Numbered from the stretch's first letter, positions 1 to 6,480 are shown. The stretch is DNA of 6,585 nt from Candidatus Latescibacterota bacterium (GCA_018667995.1 JABIQT010000190.1:1-6585), one strand, 5' to 3'. Numbers and translations are program-made. Notes: a model not told the origin generated them from the sequence alone.

Positions 1-5
1 CCTTC

Positions 6-84
6 AGGTTCGAAACCTTGCAGAACTGGCCCCCCGAGGGGCATCGGAGAACGGGCGCCTGCCTCTCTCCCGCAGGTAACCTTG
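6..84. other. GC-rich leader with clustered short inverted repeats
   Basis: Three perfect 5-bp inverted repeats lie close together: AGGTT/AACCT at 6-10 and 14-18 (3-base loop), GCCCC/GGGGC at 29-33 and 38-42 (CCGA loop), and CCTGC/GCAGG at 58-62 and 72-76 (9-base loop). The heptamer AACCTTG occurs at 14-20 and again at 78-84, so AGGTT at 6-10 could pair instead with AACCT at 78-82 and enclose the other two hairpins. No T-run follows any stem, so this is not a standard intrinsic terminator. It could be the end of an upstream structured RNA, the 3' end of an upstream gene, or chance in GC-rich DNA. The window edge prevents a decision. Confidence 0.25.
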
Positions 85-111
85 TACATGCATCCGAATC
101 GTGTTTATAGT
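82..111 (+). promoter_or_regulatory. Candidate sigma70-type promoter for the ABC permease
   Basis: A -35-like TTGTAC at 82-87 and a -10-like TATAGT at 106-111 (five of six to TATAAT) are separated by 18 bases. Transcription would start near 118 and leave a leader of about 37 bases before the ATG at 155. The -35 box is weak. The call is inference from consensus matching and position. If real, it shows that the in-frame GTG at 101 cannot be the start of the permease. Confidence 0.35.
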
Positions 112-154
112 AGAGCAATCCGCCATACATCAGATCAGCACGAAGGGACCCGCC

Positions 155-2557
155 ATGCTCGGAAACTACCTGAAGGTAGCGCTTCGGAATTTGAGTCGCA
201 ATCTTGGTTACGGCACTATCAATGTCATTGGTCTGGCAATAGGTATGGCCGCCTGCATACTGATTCTGCTGTATATCAACGATGAGCTGAGCTATGACCG
301 GTTTCACGCGGACGCGGAGCGAATATATCGCGTCGTAGACGATGAAACCAGCGGCGGTCAGACGATCCTCCAGGCGGGCACGCCGACGGGTTGGGGCCCC
401 GCACTGCAGCGGGAGTTTCCGAGCATCGAATCCCATACCCGCATGCGGGGCACAGGAACCGCCTGGCTCATCACCTTTGAGGACATCCATTTCTACGAGA
501 AAAAAATCACCTGGGCTGAAGCCAATCTCTTCGAGGTATTCGATTTTCCTCTGGTAAGCGGCACGCCCCAATCTGCCCTGTCCGATCCCTATACCATGGT
601 CGTCTCCGAAGACATGGCCATAAAATACTTCGGCACGCTGGATGCGGTGGGGCGCATCATCAATGTGGACAAGCGCTGGGATTTCAGGGTCTCGGCCGTC
701 ATGAGGAATATACCTACCAATTCGCACCTGCGCCCGGATATGTTCGCCTCCTATGAGACCATTGTGGCCATCGGAGATCTGGACGTCACAGACTGGGAAG
801 ACCATGATAACTTCTATACCTACCTCAAATTGCGCAAAGACGCCGATCCGAAAGAGTTGGAAGCGCAGCTGGGCGCATTCATAGAACGCCACATCGGTGA
901 CACACTTCAAAAGGCCGGAAAGAGTTTTGCTCCGTCCCTGCAGCCCCTGACAGATATTCATCTGCATTCCAACCGGGAGGGTGAGCACGAGGCCAACGGC
1001 AACTATCAGTATGTGCTCCTGTTCATGCTCATTGCCTTTCTGGTCCCGGTAATCGCCGGCATCAATTTCATGAACCTGGCTACGGCCCGGTCTGTTATGC
1101 GATCACGAGAAGTGGGCGTCCGGAAGGTGCTGGGCGCCTCGCGCAGTCAGCTCATGGCACAGTTCATGGGGGAGACGGTCATCCTCGCCGCCTGCGCGAC
1201 CGCGGTCGCCATTCTACTGGTACTGATGTCCATACCGACCGTAAATACCCTCGCCGGGAAGCAGTTGGCTTTCCTGCTGGACAACGGTCTCCTGCTGGCG
1301 GCTCTTGCCGCTAGCCCCTTTGTGATAGGCCTGGGAGCGGGCAGCTATCCTGCGCTGTTTCTGTCGTCCTTTGCGCCCGTCACCGTCTTGAAGGGGGGAC
1401 AGGTCTCGGTCACCCAGGGCGTGCTCATGCGTAAGGGATTGGTGGTCGTACAATTCACCATGTCCATATTTCTGCTCATCAGCACGGCGGTGATCCAGGA
1501 TCAATTGGGCTACATTCAGAGCCGCCGACTGGGGTTCAATAAAGAACATGTGCTCGTGGTGCCAATCGTGGGCAGCCCCCAGCGGGAGATCACACCAGCC
1601 ATCAAGGCTCGCGCTTCACAGCTGCCCGGAGTAATCGCCTTTGCCACAACCAATGCCATTCCCGGCATGCGTATCATGCCGCTCATGCCGGTGCGGCCGG
1701 AGGGCATGGCTCCCGAGGAAGAGTTGATGATGACCTCCATTGAAGTGGACGAGAACTATCTGACCGCCATGGAGATCGAGCTGCTGGCCGGCAGGAACTT
1801 CTCGCCGGACTGGGGCACCGACTCGACCACTGGATTTCTCCTCAACGAGACTGCGGTGAAATTCCTTGGTTGGGGCACCCCGCTGGACGCCATCGGCAAA
1901 CGCTTTGAGTGGGTACCCTATGGTGGGGCAAAGGGGCGAGTGATCGGCGTGGTAAAGGACTTTCATCTGCGTACCATTCATGATGAAATCGAGCCCATGG
2001 TCATCTTCACCAATTCCTATCACTCCCACATTATCGTCCGCATCGATCCGAACCGCATGCAGGATACTATTGCCGACCTGCGCGCTGTGTGGACCGACGT
2101 AGATCCGCGATATCCCCTCGACTTCACCTTTATGGATCAGGACTTCGACAGCCTCTATCGCTCCGACGAACAGGTGGGCGAGATCTTCACCGTCTTCGCC
2201 GCGCTGGCGCTCTTTGTAGCCTGCTTGGGGTTGATGGGTTTGGCCTCACTGGCCACCCAGCAGCGCACCAAGGAGATCGGTGTGCGCAAGGTCCTTGGCG
2301 CCTCCATTCCCAGTGTGATCATGTTGCTATCGAGGCAGTTCACGATCCTGGTGGTGGTGGCGAATCTCTTCGCTTGGCCCCTGGCCTATTTTGTCATGGC
2401 GGACTGGCTGCGCAGTTTTGCCTATGCTACGCCCATCACGCCCGGCCTGTTCGTGGTGGGGGGATTGGCCGCGTTGCTGATAGCCTGGTGCACGGTGGCG
2501 TTACAGACGTTGCGATTTGCGCGCATGAATCCTGTGGAATCCTTGCGGTATGAATAG
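155..2557 (+). CDS. ABC transporter permease, MacB/FtsX-like, eight predicted membrane segments
   Basis: This is an inner-membrane permease of the MacB/FtsX superfamily, 800 residues long. Members pair with a separate ATPase and act by mechanotransmission, in export, lipoprotein handling or envelope processes; the substrate here is unknown. Predicted layout: TM1 near residues 21-41, a first periplasmic MacB-type core domain (about 45-280), FtsX-like half 1 with TM2 at 286-309, TM3 at 337-360, TM4 at 377-404, TM5 at 425-447, a second periplasmic domain (about 448-670), then half 2 with TM6 at 677-697, TM7 at 728-748 and TM8 at 764-786. The family signature GVRKVLGAS appears in both halves (around 321-329 and 709-717), and the C-terminus NPVESLRYE is typical. 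I chose ATG 155 over an in-frame GTG at 101: AGGGA lies 6 bases upstream, the protein then begins MLGNYLKVALRNL as in the family, and a candidate promoter overlaps 101. No ATPase gene is in the window; it could lie upstream. Intact, with no frameshift seen. Confidence 0.93.
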   Translation: MLGNYLKVALRNLSRNLGYGTINVIGLAIGMAACILILLYINDELSYDRFHADAERIYRVVDDETSGGQTILQAGTPTGWGPALQREFPSIESHTRMRGTGTAWLITFEDIHFYEKKITWAEANLFEVFDFPLVSGTPQSALSDPYTMVVSEDMAIKYFGTLDAVGRIINVDKRWDFRVSAVMRNIPTNSHLRPDMFASYETIVAIGDLDVTDWEDHDNFYTYLKLRKDADPKELEAQLGAFIERHIGDTLQKAGKSFAPSLQPLTDIHLHSNREGEHEANGNYQYVLLFMLIAFLVPVIAGINFMNLATARSVMRSREVGVRKVLGASRSQLMAQFMGETVILAACATAVAILLVLMSIPTVNTLAGKQLAFLLDNGLLLAALAASPFVIGLGAGSYPALFLSSFAPVTVLKGGQVSVTQGVLMRKGLVVVQFTMSIFLLISTAVIQDQLGYIQSRRLGFNKEHVLVVPIVGSPQREITPAIKARASQLPGVIAFATTNAIPGMRIMPLMPVRPEGMAPEEELMMTSIEVDENYLTAMEIELLAGRNFSPDWGTDSTTGFLLNETAVKFLGWGTPLDAIGKRFEWVPYGGAKGRVIGVVKDFHLRTIHDEIEPMVIFTNSYHSHIIVRIDPNRMQDTIADLRAVWTDVDPRYPLDFTFMDQDFDSLYRSDEQVGEIFTVFAALALFVACLGLMGLASLATQQRTKEIGVRKVLGASIPSVIMLLSRQFTILVVVANLFAWPLAYFVMADWLRSFAYATPITPGLFVVGGLAALLIAWCTVALQTLRFARMNPVESLRYE

Positions 2558-2640
2558 AAATGCTTGAGAGAGATCACTACGACAGGCTGGTCGGGTAGTT
2601 TTGACCACCGAAATACTTAGCAATAGGGGCGAATTTTGTC

Positions 2641-2646
2641 AGGAGG
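2641..2646 (+). promoter_or_regulatory. Ribosome binding site deciding the methyltransferase start
   Basis: A perfect AGGAGG sits 4 bases before ATG 2651 and 1 base before an adjacent in-frame ATG at 2648. A longer reading from TTG 2636 would place the site inside the coding region, so that start is unlikely. ATG 2651 is preferred on spacing. Confidence 0.75.
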
Positions 2647-2650
2647 AATG

Positions 2651-3394
2651 ATGGATCGGAAGGCTGGGCTTTACGAGGCGTATCGGCTTCCCTATCCCAT
2701 CGAGCCCGTGGATGAGGTGCTTGCAGAGATTGGGGCGGTGGAGTGTGTAGCGGATATTGGGGCTGGGACAGGACAGTTGGCTCGGATATTTGCCGGACGG
2801 GTGGAGCGGTGTTGGGCGGTGGAGCCGAGTGTGGGGATGAGGCAGGTTGCGAAAGAAGCCCTGGTGGATTTGGGAAATGTGGAGGTGTGGGAGGGGAGTG
2901 CGGAATCGACGGGGTTACCTGATGATTCTGTGGATCTTATCGTGGTGGGAAATGCTTTTCACCGGTTTCGTGAGGAGTGCGCTGATGAGTTTCGCCGCAT
3001 AGTGAAACCCGGAGGATGGTGTGCGGTTTTTTCATACGGGTTTACCAACGGAGCTTTCTCGGATTACTTGTTCTCCAGGTTGTCCGCGCTAGCCGGGCTC
3101 TCGAGGCGCACCAGACAGAATTGGCATCGCCTGTCCACCGATATCCTGCTGGAACCTGATTGCACGAAGATTCTGAACTACGACACCGAAAACGCACAGA
3201 GCTGGGAAGCGTATTTTGGAGCAGCATGTTCCGGAGTCGAGTCACCGGAACCGGATGATCCTGAATTCGCTGAGTTTGAGGCCATCAATCGTGACGCGTT
3301 TGAGCATTTTTCGGAGAATGGCACAATCAGAATGGAATACGCGACGACGGTTGTTCTCGGGCAGCCGAGCGATAGATCGGCCGCCAGCAGTTAA
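2651..3394 (+). CDS. Class I SAM-dependent methyltransferase
   Basis: This is a soluble methyltransferase of the UbiE/Methyltransf_11 type, 247 residues, which is normal for the family. It transfers a methyl group from S-adenosylmethionine to an unidentified acceptor. Visible motifs: motif I VADIGAGTGQL at residues 33-43 (SAM-binding glycine loop), an acidic residue E58 ending the second strand (WAVEPS) for the ribose hydroxyls, GSAESTGLPDDSVDLIVVGNAFH at about 82-104 covering the adenine-contact and motif II region, and RIVKPGGWCAVF at about 116-127 (motif III). The C-terminal part from about 130 is variable and probably forms the acceptor site; it does not identify a substrate. The gene follows the permease on the same strand after 93 bases. 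That gap holds a weak inverted repeat (TGGTC 2588-2592 with GACCA 2603-2607) but no T-run and no good promoter. The first half has a strong G-over-C bias that disappears in the second half. Family call is firm, substrate unknown. Confidence 0.9.
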   Translation: MDRKAGLYEAYRLPYPIEPVDEVLAEIGAVECVADIGAGTGQLARIFAGRVERCWAVEPSVGMRQVAKEALVDLGNVEVWEGSAESTGLPDDSVDLIVVGNAFHRFREECADEFRRIVKPGGWCAVFSYGFTNGAFSDYLFSRLSALAGLSRRTRQNWHRLSTDILLEPDCTKILNYDTENAQSWEAYFGAACSGVESPEPDDPEFAEFEAINRDAFEHFSENGTIRMEYATTVVLGQPSDRSAASS

Positions 3395-3411
3395 TTTGAG
3401 GATTGCACGCC

Positions 3412-3443
3412 GGTAGATGCTTGGGGCCATGCACTGTGCTACC
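3412..3443. other. Imperfect inverted repeat between convergent genes
   Basis: GGTAG at 3412-3416 can pair with CTACC at 3439-3443, and inside it TGC 3418-3420 with GCA 3431-3433 and TG 3422-3423 with CA 3428-3429, leaving a GGGC loop. There is a T-T mismatch and an uneven internal loop. The right arm also contains the DNA palindrome GCAC-T-GTGC at 3431-3439. It lies between the 3' ends of the methyltransferase and ankyrin genes, where a shared terminator would be expected. Neither strand has a T-run after the stem, so an intrinsic terminator is not supported. Confidence 0.25.
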
Positions 3444-3517
3444 AAAACGGAAGCATATTAGATCATTGCATGATGCGAAGACCGTTTCTTTCAGGACAAA
3501 CTTTTATTAACCGTACC

Positions 3518-4396
3518 CTAACGTCGGCTCAAAGTGGAGAAATACTCGATCGCTCCCTTCGAATTATGCATTTGCGCGATCTCCGCCGGCGTCTTTCCTT
3601 TATCATCTAAGCACGAACTATTTGCACCATTCTGGACAAGAATCTGAGCCATATCGGGGTGATCCCATTGGGCCGCCATATGCAGTGCTGTCGAGCCACC
3701 TTCGCACGCGAAGTCTACGTCTGCTCCGTGTGCCAGTAGTAGTTCTACAACCGCTTCCCGGCCCTTTCGGCCGCCCTGAACCGCATACCACAGTACCGTA
3801 TTGGCGCCCATACCATCATTGTCCAAAGGGCCTATGGCGTTGACATCCGCCCCCGATGCTATGAGGAATTCTGCAATGCTGAGCCGGTTCATTCTGACTG
3901 CCACCATAAGCGGCGTCAGGGATATGCCGTCTGAGAATGCGTTGAGAAGATCCGGTGATTCTTCCAGTATAGCTTTACACCGATCAAGTTGCCCCATTCT
4001 CACAGCTGTCCAGATGGAGATCTCCGTGCCAGCACGGATAAGGGCGTCTACGAGGGCGGCGGAGGGCTCGTTCGTCGCGAATTCATAGGCCAGATCCACC
4101 GGTTTGTAGGCTTCGCCGTCCGGCTTATTGGGATCCGCCCCCAGTTCCACCAGCCACTGCACAATCTCTGGTTTGTGAAGGTAAGCCGCAAAGTGCAGAG
4201 GCGATCTGTCAAATCTCGTCTCTTTCGGGGAAAGACCGGCCTGCACAAGTGGGCTGCAGAGGTCTATTCTACCCGTTCCGACAGCCGCGTACCAATGCTT
4301 GTCGTCAAACCTTTCCGGCCGCTCTGCCGCTTCTATGGCCAAGGCCATATGGCCACCTGCTTGGATAAGCGCTAAAATGAGGTCCCTATCCGACAT
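3518..4396 (-). CDS. Ankyrin-repeat protein
   Basis: This 292-residue protein is built almost entirely of ankyrin repeats, helix-loop-helix units that stack into a solenoid and usually bind other proteins. About seven to eight units can be seen, at roughly residues 31-63, 64-96, 97-126, 127-158, 159-190, 198-232, 234-266 and a C-terminal part unit 267-290. The best conserved are RSPLHFAAYLHKPEIVQWLV followed by ELGADPN, and STALHMAAQWDHPDMAQILV followed by QNGAN. Unit 97-126 is degenerate, and an insertion around 188-197 (GPLDNDGMGA) lengthens one loop. I see no catalytic domain, signal peptide or membrane segment, so it is probably cytosolic. The start is well supported: on the minus strand AAGGAG (4404-4409) lies 7 bases before the ATG. 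It stands alone, convergent with the methyltransferase and divergent from the flavoprotein gene, so context names no partner. It is probably not a secreted effector, because no export signal is visible. Confidence 0.9.
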   Translation of the reverse strand: MSDRDLILALIQAGGHMALAIEAAERPERFDDKHWYAAVGTGRIDLCSPLVQAGLSPKETRFDRSPLHFAAYLHKPEIVQWLVELGADPNKPDGEAYKPVDLAYEFATNEPSAALVDALIRAGTEISIWTAVRMGQLDRCKAILEESPDLLNAFSDGISLTPLMVAVRMNRLSIAEFLIASGADVNAIGPLDNDGMGANTVLWYAVQGGRKGREAVVELLLAHGADVDFACEGGSTALHMAAQWDHPDMAQILVQNGANSSCLDDKGKTPAEIAQMHNSKGAIEYFSTLSRR

Positions 4397-4403
4397 TTCT
4401 GAT

Positions 4404-4409
4404 CTCCTT
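4404..4409 (-). promoter_or_regulatory. Ribosome binding site of the ankyrin gene
   Basis: Read on the minus strand this is AAGGAG, with a 7-base gap to the ATG at 4396-4394. Sequence and spacing are near ideal and confirm the chosen start. I could not find a convincing promoter upstream of it. Confidence 0.7.
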
Positions 4410-4421
4410 TAATATTGAGTG

Positions 4422-4459
4422 TCGGTAATAAGGAGGCATGTCCGGAATAAGGGAAGCAT
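4422..4459. repeat. Imperfect tandem direct repeat upstream of the ankyrin gene
   Basis: Two adjoining copies of about 19 bases (4422-4440 and 4441-4459) share the cores AATAAGG (4427-4433 and 4446-4452) and GCAT (4436-4439 and 4456-4459). A one-base indel lies between the cores. The repeat lies 26-63 bases upstream of the ankyrin start codon, where an operator would be expected. A regulatory role is inference only. Confidence 0.35.
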
Positions 4460-4516
4460 ATACGCTCGGATGAAAACAAATCACGATGGCCAGCGGGTCC
4501 ACTCCTGACTCTGAAG

Positions 4517-4559
4517 AATTGACCTAACTCCAAAGGAAGTAGGGCGAACAAGGTCAGTT
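4517..4559. other. Inverted repeat, 9-bp stem
   Basis: The left arm AATTGACCT (4517-4525) pairs with AGGTCAGTT (4551-4559) across nine positions with one G-T pair. The 25-base loop can itself fold: ACT-CC at 4527-4531 against GG-A-AGT at 4535-4540. No T-run follows on either strand. It could be a structured RNA element or a regulator site, or chance. Confidence 0.35.
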
Positions 4560-4647
4560 GCCGCCGTATTCAGTCAAAGGCACAAATAGTTCACACTTGC
4601 TACCAATGTTGCTATCTTCGAGGAGATCTAACCTAATTCGTATCATT

Positions 4648-4700
4648 GTTCAGTTTCTTGTCGTGTCATCGGTGAGTCGTTCTGCACGACATGTCTGAAC
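4648..4700. other. Two-tier inverted repeat, 13 perfect base pairs
   Basis: GTTCAG (4648-4653) pairs with CTGAAC (4695-4700). After an internal loop (5 bases left, 3 right), TGTCGTG (4659-4665) pairs with CACGACA (4685-4691), leaving a 19-base loop. All 13 pairs are Watson-Crick. The right arm also contains the palindrome GACATGTC (4688-4695). It lies about 250 bases from the ankyrin start and 355 from the flavoprotein start, with no T-run on either side. A structured RNA or protein-binding site is possible; function is unknown. Confidence 0.4.
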
Positions 4701-4998
4701 TGAGACCGTTTCATACGTGTGCTTCATGCCCCCGTATTCGCCTTACAGTCCAAGAAACGACCTGAATGGAGATTAGACCGTCCGAACCGCGTCACCCTCA
4801 TGCAGTAGTCGCGCTATCGCTCCGGGCATGGGCACCCGCATTCGAGTCTCTGGAAAACGCGAGATCTAACTTCACGGATGAAGCGTGCGTACCGTCGCCA
4901 CGCTCGAAAACCAGACGAAGCGCCTAGAGAGTTTTTCGTGAACCAGAGAGACTTTTTTGTCTGCCCGGTGCGATGTGGATCCCTGCGTCCGTGAGGAT

Positions 4999-5010
4999 CA
5001 TTTACAAATG
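4999..5010. promoter_or_regulatory. Small palindrome upstream of the flavoprotein gene
   Basis: CATTT-AC-AAATG is a perfect 5-bp inverted repeat with a 2-base centre, ending 45 bases before the start codon. Position and size would suit a dimeric repressor or activator site. A weak -10-like CATACT follows at 5012-5017 but has no good -35 partner, so the promoter itself is not established. Confidence 0.25.
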
Positions 5011-5039
5011 TCATACTCATTAAAGTGGCATGCTTCAAC

Positions 5040-5048
5040 GAGGAGTGA
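5040..5048 (+). promoter_or_regulatory. Ribosome binding site supporting a TTG start
   Basis: GAGGAGTGA resembles the anti-16S complement and ends 7 bases before TTG 5056. An in-frame TGA at 5050-5052 blocks any earlier start, and the next in-frame ATG (codon 20, inside the APMA motif) would cut off conserved N-terminal sequence. TTG is therefore the only start that keeps the family fold intact. Confidence 0.65.
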
Positions 5049-5055
5049 TTGAATC

Positions 5056-6024
5056 TTGCATACACGACTTACCGAACGCCTTTCCATAACCCACCCGATC
5101 ATATCTGCGCCCATGGCCATCGCAGCTACGGGCAAACTGGCTACCGCCGTTTCGGCTGCGGGAGGTCTGGGGATGATTGGTGGCGGATACGGCGATATCA
5201 CCTGGATAGAGGAACAGTTCTCATCGGTGAAAGATGGAGGTGTCGGCTGTGGATTGATCACCTGGTCAATTGATGAGAGGCCCGAGGTGCTGGAGAGCAC
5301 TTTGGACTTGAAACCCAAGGCTCTGTTCCTGTCTTTTGGAAATCCGGAGTGCCATGTTCAGAAAATAAAAGACCGGGGTATCCCCGTAATCTGCCAGGTG
5401 CAGACATTCAAAGACGCCAGGAACGCTCTGGATTGCGGCGCAGATATACTCGTGGCGCAGGGCGCCGAAGCCGGCGGCCACGGCGAGACGCGTGCCACCA
5501 TGAGCTTGGTACCGGAATTGGCGGATCTGATCGCCACGCGATCCAGCAATACCTTGCTTTGCGCGGCTGGGGGCATCGCCGATGGACGGGGACTTGCAGC
5601 TGCCCTAATGCTCGGTGCCGATGGGATCGTCATGGGCTCACGATTTTGGGCAACCCGGGAGGCCGGCGTTCACGAGAACATGCATCAAGCCGCACTGCAG
5701 GCCACAGGGGACGATACCATACGTTCGCAGGTCATGGACATCGCAAGGAAAATCGCCTGGCCGGATAGGTACAGTGCCAGAGTCCTCAAGAACGGCTTTA
5801 CAGATCGCTGGCATCGGAACGTGGATCGGTTGCGTGAAGTTTCGGAAATCGAATCGGCAAGGTGGATTCAGGCTTGGGCAGACGGTAATGTGGCAGTGGC
5901 CAACACCTTTGTGGGCGAAGCGGTAGCCCTGATCGACAGATTAGAGACTGCAGAGACGGTAGTCAGCCGGACGGTACGAGAGGCTGAGAAACTGTTGAAT
6001 CGGAACTGGGAAACAGGGAGCTGA
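5056..6024 (+). CDS. Nitronate monooxygenase family flavoprotein (2-nitropropane dioxygenase-like)
   Basis: This is a soluble FMN enzyme of the nitronate monooxygenase/2-nitropropane dioxygenase family, 322 residues, a usual length. Family members oxidise toxic alkyl nitronates such as propionate-3-nitronate using FMN and oxygen; the fold is a TIM barrel also shared with the enoyl-ACP reductase FabK. Motifs in order: THPIISAPMA at 12-21 (first barrel strand and FMN contact), AAGGLGMIGGG at 34-44, the AQGAEAGGHGE segment at 134-144 with the conserved active-site-type His142, and AAGGIADGRGLAAALMLGADGIVMGSRF at about 170-197, which holds the FMN phosphate. The C-terminal helices (about 255-315) complete the usual two-domain form. 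The start is TTG, set by an upstream stop and a good ribosome site. It is divergent from the ankyrin gene, and nothing else in the window suggests nitro-compound metabolism, so detoxification is inference. A FabK-like role is less likely but not excluded. No terminator is visible downstream. Confidence 0.9.
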   Translation: MHTRLTERLSITHPIISAPMAIAATGKLATAVSAAGGLGMIGGGYGDITWIEEQFSSVKDGGVGCGLITWSIDERPEVLESTLDLKPKALFLSFGNPECHVQKIKDRGIPVICQVQTFKDARNALDCGADILVAQGAEAGGHGETRATMSLVPELADLIATRSSNTLLCAAGGIADGRGLAAALMLGADGIVMGSRFWATREAGVHENMHQAALQATGDDTIRSQVMDIARKIAWPDRYSARVLKNGFTDRWHRNVDRLREVSEIESARWIQAWADGNVAVANTFVGEAVALIDRLETAETVVSRTVREAEKLLNRNWETGS

Positions 6025-6263
6025 TTGAGGTCGGATTCGTTCTCATGGAGTCCTGCACCACGGCGTGTAAGGTGTCCGAACGCGAGAAGTGCCGTCGCTT
6101 CAGCCGCAGGTTGCCGTTTCCTGCGCTTATGATTCACATTATATTGGATGGATCGTCTTCCCTATCACCGCAGGTCAAGTATCGCTGCCGTTGGCCGCAA
6201 GGTGCAAGACCGGCAGGGCAACCGCCAAAGACAGCCGACTCAGCATCCACATGTGTGAACCGG

Positions 6264-6283
6264 CCTATAGCTCTTCGTATAGG
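6264..6283. other. Inverted repeat, 6-bp stem, downstream of the flavoprotein gene
   Basis: CCTATA (6264-6269) pairs with TATAGG (6278-6283) around an 8-base loop. It lies about 240 bases after the flavoprotein stop codon and lacks a T-run, so I do not call it a terminator. Confidence 0.25.
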
Positions 6284-6480
6284 TACATTCGATCTTAGTA
6301 GATGAGAAGTTCACAATATCCACTATGCGATCGTTAATCTGGGCAACAATCCGCCGGTTAGCTTGGATATACCGTTCAAGAGCACGAACACCATGAGTCC
6401 TGATAGCAGCGTGCCTGAGGGCGGTACCACGGTTGTGTTCGGAGCCCAATCTTGGAGGCAGAATCCATATCTCTACCGGG

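Larger units (their letters stand above)
4397..5055. other. Long intergenic region between divergent genes, no recognisable gene
   Basis: This 659-base gap separates the start codons of the ankyrin gene and the flavoprotein gene. Stops are frequent in all frames. The longest open frames (for example minus strand 4814-5065) show no family motifs, and I reject them as genes. It contains a tandem repeat near the ankyrin start, inverted repeats at 4517-4559 and 4648-4700, a repeated decamer GAGATCTAAC at 4623-4632 and 4861-4870, a repeated TTGCTA at 4597-4602 and 4609-4614, and a small palindrome at 4999-5010. Both promoters must lie here, but no strong -35/-10 pair stands out. The length exceeds what two promoters need, so a small RNA or decayed gene is possible. 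Confidence 0.5.

Noticed and set aside
4-28. T-arm-like GGTTCGAAACC suggesting the 3' end of a tRNA
   Set aside because: The putative 5-bp T stem has a C-T mismatch and a weak end pair, no CCA follows, and the rest of the tRNA would lie outside the window.
1-79. Possible C-terminus of an upstream protein in the frame ending at TAA 77-79
   Set aside because: Only about 25 residues are visible, with no recognisable motif, and other frames are also open here.
82-285. Plus-strand open frame overlapping the permease start
   Set aside because: It lies out of frame over the conserved N-terminus of the permease and has no recognisable features.
1214-2029. Minus-strand open frames inside the permease gene
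   Set aside because: They are antisense to a well-supported membrane protein gene and show no family motifs.
3395-3517. Shared bidirectional terminator between the convergent genes
   Set aside because: The inverted repeats at 3412-3443 and 3462-3474 have no T-run following on either strand.
4949-4962. AGAC-TTTTTT-GTCT as an intrinsic terminator
   Set aside because: The stem has only 4 bp, the T-run is in the loop rather than after the stem, and no gene ends nearby.
4397-5055. Insertion sequence remnant
   Set aside because: I could see no transposase motif, terminal inverted repeats or target-site duplication; the internal repeats do not flank a common unit.
4814-5065. 83-residue minus-strand open frame in the divergent gap
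   Set aside because: Basic, low-information sequence with no motif, and it would overlap the ribosome site and start of the flavoprotein gene.
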